64,000 bases of DNA, from the NCBI GenBank assembly GCA_963814645.1, contig CAWFDX010000001.1, positions 744,001-808,000 on the forward strand, written 5' to 3'. Both the position numbers and the translations under genes were made by a program. A model generated the notes under the pieces. It did not search any database, was not told where the DNA came from, and saw nothing but the letters and a program-made list of their open reading frames with translations. This DNA is from RYN-230 sp963814645 (GTDB lineage: Bacteria > Actinomycetota > Actinomycetes > Streptosporangiales > Streptosporangiaceae). Within the stretch, counting starts at the first letter, position 1. Each line of letters opens with the position of its first letter. This document shows positions 34,119-42,267 of this stretch, one piece after another.

Positions 34119-34497
34119 CGGGGACGAAGCGCACTTCAGAAGACTCCTGGCTAGTGGTCAACGTCCCGCCCAGCATTCGGGCGATAAAGCAGATCGAGAA
34201 TTCTTGCCGTACTTCGCCGTCGTCATACGCGGCTACATGATTGGGGTCGGAGTAGATTCCGATCAGCCCGGTTACCTCGCACGCTATGCCGGTTTCTTCC
34301 ATCACTTCTCGTGCGGTCGCCTGGCGTACGGACTCGCCTGGCTCCAGGCCGCCGCCCGGAATTGACCAATAGTTGTTGTCCGTGCGGCGGATGAGGAGTA
34401 TCCGACCGTCGCTATCTGGCACGATCGCGCTGACGGCAGGGACCACGCTGTTGGCTGGTGGTGCGTCTGGATCGTTCAGGTAATCGACTCGTGGCAT
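34027..34497 (-). CDS. NUDIX hydrolase
   Basis: A 156-residue protein with a full Nudix box: GGGLEPGESVRQATAREVME followed by ETGI, matching G-x5-E-x7-REUxEExGU. It probably hydrolyses a nucleoside diphosphate linked to another moiety. ATG 34497 is chosen because GAGAGGT lies about 4 bases upstream; it overlaps the last bases of the XRE gene, so the two are translationally coupled. No substrate-specific residues were recognised. Confidence 0.88.
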   Translation of the reverse strand: MPRVDYLNDPDAPPANSVVPAVSAIVPDSDGRILLIRRTDNNYWSIPGGGLEPGESVRQATAREVMEETGIACEVTGLIGIYSDPNHVAAYDDGEVRQEFSICFIARMLGGTLTTSQESSEVRFVPATDILGYQMHPSIRLRVQHYLDGQAEPYIG

Positions 34498-34498
34498 G

Positions 34499-35251
34499 CT
34501 ACCTCTCATCCTTGGTCATTAGATGCCTGCTGCTGGCCCAGATCCGCTCGAAGCACTCGACGTAAGTGTCAAACAGCGGACCGTCGGGTATCCGCCTGAG
34601 ATGTATCAGTGGTGCGCGGAATGCGGGCATGCTGTAGATGTGCGGATTGACTAGCATCTGATCGTCGAAACGAAGTATGGAGTTGTATAGCACGGTCGAA
34701 TGAAAGGCGATCGACAAGTTTGGTGTACCAAGGATCGGACGGTACCAGGCAAGGGCGTAGCTTATGCGCGCCGCCAAACCGGCTCCGACTCCCTCTTCCT
34801 CCCCGCGCGCGCCTACCTCGGCGGATTCAGGGTCGCCAAACGCAATGCGCACGGGCACAGATTCTTCGCATTTCCGCTGGATCTCCTTCACCCATGTGGG
34901 GTTAGCCTCGGGAAGATGCAAGCCCGCGTAGACGAGTATGTCCACGCTTGTCTGTGCGGCGTGGAGCAGCGAGAGCCACAAGGAGTTCGGGACGGCGCTC
35001 CGTTCCGTATACACGGTGACAACTTCACCGTGCGTTTCGTCCGTGACCACCCGCTTACCGAACTCAGGCCACAAGTAGGCGGGATCCTCCTTCAGGAGGC
35101 TGGAAGCAGCAAGCACGGTCTTCCGGTGTGGGGTGCGCTCCTTGGTGATCCAGCGTTCAACCGTCTTCGGATCGACGCCGAGCGTGCCCGCGAAGCTGGA
35201 CACCGTCAATCGGTTCCGGGCCAACGCGGCACGAAGTCGTTCGTTAGCCAT
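34499..35251 (-). CDS. XRE-family regulator with C-terminal effector-like domain
   Basis: A 250-residue protein. Residues 1-60 are a helix-turn-helix, ERLRAALARNRLTVSSFAGT and GVDPKTVERWITKERTPHRK. The rest (about residues 85-245) resembles a DUF5919-type domain, with SLLHAAQTSVDILVYAGLHL, which looks like a phospholipase-D-like fold without obvious HKD motifs, and a downstream VPVRIAFGDPESAEVG. ATG 35251 has GGGAGGGGTGAGG upstream. The inverted repeat at 35272-35304 lies directly before it, so autoregulation is likely. It is coupled to the NUDIX gene. Confidence 0.75.
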   Translation of the reverse strand: MANERLRAALARNRLTVSSFAGTLGVDPKTVERWITKERTPHRKTVLAASSLLKEDPAYLWPEFGKRVVTDETHGEVVTVYTERSAVPNSLWLSLLHAAQTSVDILVYAGLHLPEANPTWVKEIQRKCEESVPVRIAFGDPESAEVGARGEEEGVGAGLAARISYALAWYRPILGTPNLSIAFHSTVLYNSILRFDDQMLVNPHIYSMPAFRAPLIHLRRIPDGPLFDTYVECFERIWASSRHLMTKDER

Positions 35252-35271
35252 GCCTCACCCCTCCCGGGCGG

Positions 35272-35304
35272 CTAGGGACGTTTTTCATCTTAGAACGTCC
35301 CTAG
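35272..35304. promoter_or_regulatory. Candidate operator of the XRE/NUDIX operon
   Basis: Perfect inverted repeat CTAGGGACGT (35272-35281) and ACGTCCCTAG (35295-35304), with a 13-base AT-rich spacer containing a plausible promoter element. It begins 21 bases upstream of the XRE start. Two further TGTCCC half-sites follow (around 35305 and 35326), as expected for a clustered operator. Confidence 0.7.
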
Positions 35305-35447
35305 TGTCCCGTCCCGGGGTACCAGTGTCCCGGCTTCGTCAGCAAAGCTGAGCACATGGACCGCAGTGGTCCAGCACCGCCTGGGTGCGAGCTACGAAGC
35401 TTCATCGCACTGCTGGTGGCCGCCCACGACGACGGGAGGTGATATTT

Positions 35448-36299
35448 GTGACTGAAAACAGCACCGAGGCGGCCCCGTATGGGACGCTGGCATTTGACCC
35501 CGCCGTTCCTAACGTTGCCCGGATTTACGATTTCCTGCTTCGGGGTAAGGATAATTATGCTGCTGACCGGGAGGCTGCCCGGCGGTTGCTGGAAGCTGTC
35601 CCGGAGGCAGCGCGTGCGGCCCAGGGTAACCGGCGGTTTCTTGGGCGGGCTGTGTGGTTCCTGGCGCGTGAGGCCGGAATCCGTCAGTTCCTGGATATCG
35701 GTACGGGTCTGCCGACACTCGGCAACGTTCATGAGGTAGCACACGCCGCCGATCCGCTGTCCCATGTCGTCTACGTTGATAATGATCCGGTCGTGGTAAC
35801 GCACGCAAATGCCCTGCTGGCCGATTCGTTGAGGGTCACCGCGGTCCAGGCTGACCTGCGAGACCCGGATCGCCTGCTCTCTCTGCCGGCCGTGCGGGCC
35901 GTTATCGACTTCGCCCAGCCTGTGGCTGTGCTCATGGTCGCCGTCTTGCATTTCGTTGAAGATCGCGAAGACCCGTGGTCGATCGTGAGCAAGTACAAGT
36001 CCATGATGGCACCAGGAAGTTATCTTGCGCTTTCCCACGTCACCGGTGACGGCTCGCTAGATGAGGCAGTCCGCCAGGCCGCCGAGATTTACGAGCACGC
36101 GTCCGCGCCAGGGATCGCCCGTTCGCGCACGCAGGTGGCCCGGTTCTTCCACGGGCTCGACATGGTCGCGCCGGGTCTGGTTGACCCCAATTGCTGGCGT
36201 TGCCCCGCCCCGACCGACGAACCGGGACCGGTGATTTTCTACGCGGGCATGGGCCGCAAGCCTGACGCCGGCCGGGAGCACGACATCGATGGGCAATGA
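35448..36299 (+). CDS. SAM-dependent methyltransferase (Methyltransf_19/DUF574 type)
   Basis: A 283-residue protein typical of actinomycetes: DPAVPNVARIYDFLLRGKDN then YAADREAARRLLEAVPEA, the SAM site FLDIGTGLPTLGNVHEVA and VVYVDNDPVVVTHANALL. GTG 35448 is chosen because GGGAGGTGAT lies about 8 bases upstream. It overlaps the following small gene by 11 bases. The substrate of this family is not established. The gene has genome-typical high GC, unlike the polysaccharide blocks. Confidence 0.88.
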   Translation: MTENSTEAAPYGTLAFDPAVPNVARIYDFLLRGKDNYAADREAARRLLEAVPEAARAAQGNRRFLGRAVWFLAREAGIRQFLDIGTGLPTLGNVHEVAHAADPLSHVVYVDNDPVVVTHANALLADSLRVTAVQADLRDPDRLLSLPAVRAVIDFAQPVAVLMVAVLHFVEDREDPWSIVSKYKSMMAPGSYLALSHVTGDGSLDEAVRQAAEIYEHASAPGIARSRTQVARFFHGLDMVAPGLVDPNCWRCPAPTDEPGPVIFYAGMGRKPDAGREHDIDGQ

Positions 36300-36549
36300 C
36301 ACGGAGGCGTGCAACGTGTCCCCTGACGATCCGGATGTAAACCGGGAAGAGGCGCAGGAGATTGAGCGGCAGCGGCCGGGCTGGATGGTCGTCTACGGGA
36401 GCTACAGGAAGGAATACGTGGCATTCCCCTTATTCCCGGCTCCACCCGGGACGATTCTCACCGCAACCTACCCGCCTGCGCTCATCGCCCGGATGCAGCA
36501 AGTCGAACGACGGCTACACGCCAGACCCCGCCATCGCGGGGAGCCATGA
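36289..36549 (+). CDS. Conserved small protein paired with the methyltransferase
   Basis: An 86-residue protein with EIERQRPGWMVVYGSYRKEY then VAFPLFPAPPGTILTATYPP, a pattern I recall from small actinomycete proteins near DUF574 methyltransferases and XRE regulators. GGGAG lies 9 bases before the ATG. The 11-base overlap with the upstream gene implies joint translation. No catalytic motif is visible; function unknown. Confidence 0.6.
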   Translation: MGNDTEACNVSPDDPDVNREEAQEIERQRPGWMVVYGSYRKEYVAFPLFPAPPGTILTATYPPALIARMQQVERRLHARPRHRGEP

Positions 36550-36718
36550 AGGCTCCCGGTCGTGCCAGACACGGCCGTACCCGTGTGTCTTCGTCCGCGA
36601 ATCACGAGACAGAACCTGTCGGTGCGTCCCGGAGGGCGGCGCGTGGCGGTGATCAGTTGAAGAGGCAGAGCTCCATGATGAGCGCCTCGACGGCGCCCTC
36701 GCGCTCTTCCGGATTGCC

Positions 36719-37819
36719 GTGCCGGACCATCACGCCCTAATGCCGGAGTCGGCGGGGCAGAGTCCAGGGCATCTGCCTGGCCCGCCCGGATTCCCGGGAT
36801 ATGCTCCCCGACAACGGGGCACCGTGAGAAGCGAGGTGAGGCGCGGCGTGAGCGGGGTGGCAGCCGTGGTCCTCACCGCCGTGGCTATCCCCTCCTTGAT
36901 TGCCCGCCTGGCCGGCGGCCGGCCGCCGAGTCCCGGTCCGCAGCTCGCTTCGCTCAGCCCGCTGGCCATTCTGCCCGCCGTCGCTGCTGTAGCCGTGGCC
37001 GCAGCCAGTTCCTGGTGGCTCGCGGTGCTCCTGGCCATCCCCGCCATCCTGCTGGTCGGCGCGCAACTGCCGCCGTGGCAACCCCGGCAGGGCGCCGAGG
37101 GCAACTCGCTCACCATCCGGCTGCTCACTGTGAACGCATGCCGCGGTGGCGCCGATCCCGCGGCGGTAGTCGGCCTGGTCCGCGATGAGGACGTCAACGT
37201 GCTGGCGGTCCAGGAGCTGACGCCGGAGCTGGCCCAGGAACTCAAGAACGCCGACCTGCCCGGGCTGCTGCCCTTCAGCGTGCTCGACGCGCAACCCTCT
37301 GGGGCTGGTACCGGGCTGTGGGCGCGCTGGCCGCTCAGTCCCCTGCCCGCCATCCCGGGCATGAAGGCGGCGACCCCTCGGGCACAGATCGACCCGCCTG
37401 GCCGGCCACCGATCACTTTGACCGCAGTGCACCCCAAAGCGCCCCGCAAGCGCTTCCAGTGGAAGTGGCAGGAAGAACTGGACGCGATCCGGGACTTCGT
37501 GGCCGTCACAGCGGGCCCGCAAGTCGTAGCCGGGGACTTCAACGCTAGCCGGGATCACCGCCCCTTCCGCGATCTTCTCGCCGTTGGCCTGGTGGACTGC
37601 GCCGACACCGCGCTGAAGAGGCCGTGGCCCGGCTTCACCTGGCCGAGTTTCTGGCCCCAATTCGGCGGAGCCCACCCGAGGGTCGTGCCGCTGATGCGGC
37701 TCGATCACGTGCTCATTTCCCGAGACGCCTGCAGTGCCCGCCGCCTGCAGATTATCCGCGTCCCCGGAACCGACCACTGCGCAGTTCTCGCCACCATCGA
37801 CATCCACCCAGCCCCGTAG
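36719..37819 (+). CDS. Membrane-anchored endonuclease/exonuclease/phosphatase-family protein
   Basis: A frame of 366 residues. The N-terminal third holds about three hydrophobic segments (VAAVVLTAVAIPSLIARL, PLAILPAVAAVAVAAASSWW, LAVLLAIPAILLVGAQLP). The rest is an EEP hydrolase with LLTVNACRGGADPAAVVGLV, LAVQELTP, VVAGDFNASRDHRPF, MRLDHVLISRD and PGTDHCAVLA, which supply the metal-binding Glu, Asp, Asn and His. The domain probably faces outside and cleaves a phosphodiester or phosphomonoester. The start is uncertain; GTG 36821 just before the first helix is an alternative. Confidence 0.82.
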   Translation: MPDHHALMPESAGQSPGHLPGPPGFPGYAPRQRGTVRSEVRRGVSGVAAVVLTAVAIPSLIARLAGGRPPSPGPQLASLSPLAILPAVAAVAVAAASSWWLAVLLAIPAILLVGAQLPPWQPRQGAEGNSLTIRLLTVNACRGGADPAAVVGLVRDEDVNVLAVQELTPELAQELKNADLPGLLPFSVLDAQPSGAGTGLWARWPLSPLPAIPGMKAATPRAQIDPPGRPPITLTAVHPKAPRKRFQWKWQEELDAIRDFVAVTAGPQVVAGDFNASRDHRPFRDLLAVGLVDCADTALKRPWPGFTWPSFWPQFGGAHPRVVPLMRLDHVLISRDACSARRLQIIRVPGTDHCAVLATIDIHPAP

Positions 37820-38018
37820 CTCTGCCAGACGCCAGAGTTAGTCCAGGCCCAAGTGGTGAGGTACGCAAATCGTGAACGAGTCCTCATGGGACGATATGCA
37901 CGACGGTTACCCATAAGATTGCTCTGTTCTGACAAGAGGCGAATCTACGGGCCTGTGCGCAATGTCCCCCAGCAGATCACTCCCTTGCTTCGCCTGAACA
38001 GGTACAGGTAGAGGAGCC

Positions 38019-38835
38019 ATGGCTGTTCAGGAAGAATCCGGCAAGCCGGCCGCGGGCGGCAACGCCGACAGGGCGGCGGTAGCCGCCGACCGCATTCCCC
38101 TGATACTCATGTATCACTCGATCACGACCTACGCAGCCGACCCATACCTGGTCACAGTCAGCCCGCAGCGATTCGAGGAGCAGATGCGCTGGCTGCGCCG
38201 ACGGGGCCTGCGGGGCGTCTCGATCCGGGAACTGCTCAGCGCGCGGCAGGCGGGGGGCGGCCGGAGCCTGGTCGGACTCACGTTCGATGACGGGTACGCC
38301 GACTTCGCCGAGCAGGTGGTGCCAATCCTGCGCCGCTACGGGTTCACCGGGACCGTGTTCGCCATCGCCGGGCGGCTTGGCCTGGACAACTCCTGGGACA
38401 TCAAGGGACCGCGCAAGCCGCTCATGACCGCCGACCAGCTCCGCGAGGTTGCTGGGGCCGGGATGGAGATTGGCTCGCACGGGATGAATCACGTGTCGCT
38501 GACACGAGGCGACCAGCGCGGAGGCCCTGGCCGAGGAGGTGGACCGCAGCCGGCAGCTGCTCGGAGAGCTTACCGGCGAGGAGGTAGCCGGGTTCTGCTA
38601 CCCCTACGGGCACATCAACGAGCAGGCCGTGCAGCGGGTGCGGGCCGCCGGCTACGGCTACGGATGCGCGATCTGGCGCTCAGTTCTCACCAGCGGTCAT
38701 GCGCTGCCGCGTACCTACATCGGCGAGGCCGACACCTGGCCGCGGCTGCGCGCCAAGGCCGTGCGGCACTGGTTCAGGTGGGACTACCGGGGGCCCGGTG
38801 GGTCCCAGCTGCGGCTCGAACGGGAACTGAAATGA
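38019..38835 (+). pseudogene. Polysaccharide deacetylase with a +1 frameshift
   Basis: The first frame contains the NodB motifs IPLILMYHSI, GLTFDDGYADFAEQ and MEIGSHGMNHVSLT. Just after this, near 38504-38508, one extra base seems present (ACACGAGGCGACC where ACACGAGCGACC would keep frame). The second frame then carries AEEVDRSRQLLGELTGEEVA, GFCYPYGHINEQAVQRVR and the C-terminus to 38835. If the base is real the enzyme is truncated after motif 2; if it is a sequencing error this is a normal deacetylase of about 270 residues. It resembles PgaB/IcaB-type GlcNAc deacetylases and has no clear signal peptide. Confidence 0.75.
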
Positions 38836-38972
38836 CTGATTACGTTCAGTACCTGCCAAGTCGTTAGAGTCATATATCCGGCCTAGTCAGCGAGTTTCTA
38901 GACGAGCCCCCGCATGAGACAATTGATGCATACCATGGGCGATTCGATCTGGGTGGGGAGCTTGATCGGGTC

Positions 38973-40574
38973 ATGACCGAAATTCCGCGCAAGATCACGC
39001 CTTTCGCTGCGCGGCCCCGGACTAGGGGAGAGAAGCTGACCGGCCGGAAACGCGGTCTGGATCGGCAGGCCGACGCTTGGGCAGCACTGACCGCGGACGA
39101 GGACGCGGCCGGGCAGTCGCGGCTCATGGCCGCAGCTGGCCAACTGCACGATCGGGCCGCGGACACGCGCATGCTCGGGGTGCAGGCACTGGTCCAGTTG
39201 GCCGACGGGAGCGCCGTGTTCCGCCAGCAGTGCATCGACCTGCTGTGCGCGGCCGTCCGGGAGCCCCCGGGCCTCTTCCCGGAGGACCGGCCGGAACCGG
39301 ACGATGCCGGGCTGCGCGCCTTCCGCGACGGCCGCGCGCTCCGCCGGGCCATCATCAGCGCCATCGCCACCCGGCTGCGCCCGGATGCCCGGGTCTCCTG
39401 GCGCGGCTGTGACCTGGACTTCACCGGCACCGTCTTCGACGAGGACCCCCCGGCCACCGTGGAGGACGAACGCCCCGCCGTGCCCCAGGAAGGCCGTTCC
39501 CCCGCTCCCCCCGCTGGTGAGGGCCGCTCAGCGCGCACTGGCGACCATTCCGACGGCGACGAGGGCGCGGCGGCCGAGGGCGCGGCGGCTGAGGATGCTG
39601 CGGCTGAGGATGCCGCGGCCGAGGATGCCGCGGCCGAGGATGCCGCGGCCGGGGATGCCGCGGCCGAAGAAGGCCAGCCGCCCGCTGCGACGCCAGAGGA
39701 CGGCCCGCCCGCCCGGACCAGCCTGGGCTTCGAGGGCGTGCATTTCACCGGCGGCAAGGTCAGCTTCGCCCGGGCCCGGTTCTGCAGCAGGCTGGCCAGT
39801 TTCGCCGGGGCCCGGTTCACCGGCGGGGAGGTCAGCTTCGCCGGGGCCGAGTTCACCGGCGGGGAGGTCAGCTTCGCCGGGGCCCGGTTCACCGGGGCGA
39901 CAGTCAACTTCGCCCGAGCCCGGTTCAGCGGTGCGGACGTCGTGCTGACCGGCGCGGAATTCACCGGCGGTCAGGTCAGCTTCGCCGGCGCTGAGTTCGC
40001 GGCCGGGAAGGTCAGCGCGCACGCCCGGTTCCGCGGCGGGCGGGTCGCCTTCCTCGCCTCTCGGTTCACCGGCGGCCTGGTCAGCTTCGTGGAAGCGGAC
40101 TTCGCCGGGGCCGACGTGGAGTTCCTGGATGCCGAGTTCAGCGGCGGCAAGGTCGGCTTCGTCGGCGCCTCCTTCACCGGTGGCGAGGTCAGCTTCGTCG
40201 GCGCCTCCTTCACCGGTGGCGAGGTCAGCTTCACTGGATCATCGTTCACCGGCGGGGAGATCACCTTCACCGGAGCCGCGTTCAATGGCTCCCAGGTCAG
40301 GTTCGCGTTCGCCAAGCTCGACGGAGGCGAGATCCGCTTCCCCGGCGCGAAGTTCAGTGGCGGAGACCTGAATTTCCGCCAGGCGCGCTTCGGTGGTACC
40401 GACATGGACTTCACCAGCACCTTCTTCTCGGGCGGCCGCGTGGACCTGTCAGAGGTGTCCCGGGCGGCCCGGCCGCCGACCTTCGACGCCTGGACCAGCC
40501 CGCCGGAAGGGCTGCTGCTGCCGGCCACCGCCTTCGCCGTGCGCGACGACAAGCCAGACACCGACGAGAGCTGA
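38973..40574 (+). CDS. Pentapeptide-like solenoid protein with 12-residue repeats
   Basis: A 533-residue protein in three parts. Residues 1-160 form a helical N-terminal domain (MLGVQALVQLADGSAVFRQQ, LRRAIISAIATRLRPDARVS) of the kind seen before pentapeptide domains in actinobacteria. Residues about 165-250 are a low-complexity acidic/alanine linker. From residue 253 there are twenty consecutive units of the type F-x-G-A-x-F-T-G-G-x-V-S, one of them 11 residues long, then a short tail. Phe occurs every sixth position, giving a right-angled beta-solenoid. No signal peptide or membrane helix was seen, so it is probably cytoplasmic. Function unknown. Confidence 0.8.
   Translation: MTEIPRKITPFAARPRTRGEKLTGRKRGLDRQADAWAALTADEDAAGQSRLMAAAGQLHDRAADTRMLGVQALVQLADGSAVFRQQCIDLLCAAVREPPGLFPEDRPEPDDAGLRAFRDGRALRRAIISAIATRLRPDARVSWRGCDLDFTGTVFDEDPPATVEDERPAVPQEGRSPAPPAGEGRSARTGDHSDGDEGAAAEGAAAEDAAAEDAAAEDAAAEDAAAGDAAAEEGQPPAATPEDGPPARTSLGFEGVHFTGGKVSFARARFCSRLASFAGARFTGGEVSFAGAEFTGGEVSFAGARFTGATVNFARARFSGADVVLTGAEFTGGQVSFAGAEFAAGKVSAHARFRGGRVAFLASRFTGGLVSFVEADFAGADVEFLDAEFSGGKVGFVGASFTGGEVSFVGASFTGGEVSFTGSSFTGGEITFTGAAFNGSQVRFAFAKLDGGEIRFPGAKFSGGDLNFRQARFGGTDMDFTSTFFSGGRVDLSEVSRAARPPTFDAWTSPPEGLLLPATAFAVRDDKPDTDES
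39561..39665 (+). repeat. 15-bp tandem repeat encoding an Ala/Asp/Glu linker
   Basis: Seven direct copies of a 15-bp unit close to GAGGATGCCGCGGCC, encoding EDAAA repeats. Copies 4 to 6 are identical, suggesting recent expansion; such arrays change length readily. Confidence 0.9.
39729..40445 (+). repeat. 36-bp periodic coding repeat (12-residue units)
   Basis: Twenty protein repeats without gaps except one residue missing in unit 9. Units 13 and 14 (FVGASFTGGEVS twice) are identical, so the array has grown by unit duplication. Confidence 0.9.
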
Positions 40575-40584
40575 GGGAGGCTTG

Positions 40585-42267
40585 GTGGGGGTACGTCGGG
40601 TCGGTCCCCGGGCCGTGGCCCTGGTCATCAGCCTGGCCGCGGGCGCGTTCATCGCCGCCCCGGGCGCCGCCAGCGCCAGCACCGCCGGTACCGCCGGTAC
40701 CGCCGCCGCGACGGCAGTGGCCGCAGCCCGGGCGGTCACGGGCACGGCGGCCGCCGACGGCCAGCACGGCACCGGGCGGGCCCGGACCGTGGTCACCTTC
40801 GCGTGGGGCGGCGGTTCGGCGACCCAGATGCAGGCCCTGCCGGTGTTCCGCCAGTACGGCATGCACGCGACCTTTTTCATCCCATCCGGGCTGGTCTGCA
40901 CACAAAGCGCGGCCGAATGCGCCCAGGCCTCGCCCTACCTGACCCGGTCCGACCTGGGGGAGATCGCGGCGGACGGGAACGAGATCGGCGGCCTGACCGT
41001 GCTGCACCAGCAGCTCAACACCGTGCCGCGCGCGGAGGCACGGCGGGAGGTGTGCGACGACCGGTCGAACCTGATGCACTGGGGTTTCCGGCCCACCGAC
41101 TTCGCTTATCCGTTCGAGGTAGATAGTCCAGCCATCGAGCAGATTGTCCGGAAGTGCGGGTACAACGCCGGTCTCGGGGGCGGTGACGTGCGCGGGGCCG
41201 GCAAGTGCCTGCGCTGCGTTGCGGCGGAAACGATCCCGCCCGCGAACCCAATGGCGGTCCGGGCCCCGATCGAGGTCAACTCGGTCAACACGAGATGGAC
41301 GCTGCGCACCTACCAGTTGACGGTGGGCGATGCCCAGGCGCACGGCGGCGGCTGGCTGATCTTCCTGATTCACGACGTGTGCCCGCGGACCTGTGCGCTC
41401 GGCACCACCACCAGCGAGCTTGGCCGGGTGCTGGGCTGGCTGCGCAGCCAGCGTGGTCATGGCGTGCGCGTGGCGACGATGCGCAAGGTCATCGGGGGTC
41501 CCGTGCACCCGGCGGTGGCCGGCCCGGTGCCGCCGAAGCTGCCTACCGCCGGCGTGCGGAACGCGACGCTCGCGGCCGGGGCGGGCGGCGGGTATCCGGC
41601 GTGCTTCCAGGGTGCCAGCTACGGGCGGAACATAGCCAGCTTCCGCTACCAGCGCAGCGGCGGCCCGCACGGCGTGGCGGCTGAGACCGTCCGGGTGACG
41701 AACTGGTCATCCGGGGACGTGAAGTTGATGCAGACCATGGACCTGGGCCGCTGCGCTCCCTCGGTCGCCGCGGGCCGCTCGTACCGGATCTCGGCGCAGT
41801 ACCGGGCGACGCTGCCCACGCAGTTCGACGTCTACTACCGCACTGCGGTGGGTAGCTGGCGATACTGGACCACCAGCCGGGGCTTTCCAGCGTCGTCCTC
41901 GTGGACCCAGGCCACCTGGACGACGCCCGCCGTCCCGGCGGGCGCGACGGCGATCAGTTTCGGGCTGGCCGCCGAGTCCGATGGGACGATCTCCACCACC
42001 GGGTACCGCCTGGCCCCGGTGACGAGCTACCGCACCTGGATCCTGCTCGGCGTCGGCGTCGCCGTGCTCATCGGCGCCGGGATGATCACCCGCGGCCACC
42101 TCCGGTACAAGAGGTACATGGCCGCCCAGAGCCTGGCGCGCCCCGCCGCGCCTGTCGCTCCTGCCGCGAAGGCCGACGGGGAGGCAGGCCAGCGGGGTCA
42201 GGCCAAGCTGGAACGGCCCGCCGAGGCGGCCGACTCGTCGGCGCCGCGTGGCCCGTCTGGCGCGTAG
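40585..42267 (+). CDS. Secreted polysaccharide-deacetylase-like protein lacking catalytic Asp residues
   Basis: About 560 residues. A signal peptide (AVALVISLAAGAFIAAPGAA) is followed by an Ala/Thr-rich stretch, a NodB-like domain (about residues 65-300), a beta-rich C-terminal domain (about 340-475, TLPTQFDVYYRTAVGSWRYW) and a membrane helix (TWILLGVGVAVLIGAGMI). The fold is recognisable from GMHATFFIPS, GNEIGGLTVLHQQLNT, FRPTDFAYPFE and IFLIHDVCP. However, motif 1, normally TFDDG, reads TFAWGGG (A73, W74), and the H-x3-H motif keeps only one His. It may bind rather than deacetylate glycan. GTG 40585 follows GGGAGG. The 3' end overlaps the convergent GT4 gene by 70 bases. Confidence 0.75.
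   Translation: MGVRRVGPRAVALVISLAAGAFIAAPGAASASTAGTAGTAAATAVAAARAVTGTAAADGQHGTGRARTVVTFAWGGGSATQMQALPVFRQYGMHATFFIPSGLVCTQSAAECAQASPYLTRSDLGEIAADGNEIGGLTVLHQQLNTVPRAEARREVCDDRSNLMHWGFRPTDFAYPFEVDSPAIEQIVRKCGYNAGLGGGDVRGAGKCLRCVAAETIPPANPMAVRAPIEVNSVNTRWTLRTYQLTVGDAQAHGGGWLIFLIHDVCPRTCALGTTTSELGRVLGWLRSQRGHGVRVATMRKVIGGPVHPAVAGPVPPKLPTAGVRNATLAAGAGGGYPACFQGASYGRNIASFRYQRSGGPHGVAAETVRVTNWSSGDVKLMQTMDLGRCAPSVAAGRSYRISAQYRATLPTQFDVYYRTAVGSWRYWTTSRGFPASSSWTQATWTTPAVPAGATAISFGLAAESDGTISTTGYRLAPVTSYRTWILLGVGVAVLIGAGMITRGHLRYKRYMAAQSLARPAAPVAPAAKADGEAGQRGQAKLERPAEAADSSAPRGPSGA

Noticed and set aside
39561..39665. CRISPR or minisatellite array
   Set aside because: The 15-bp units are contiguous, in frame and encode a protein linker; there are no spacers.
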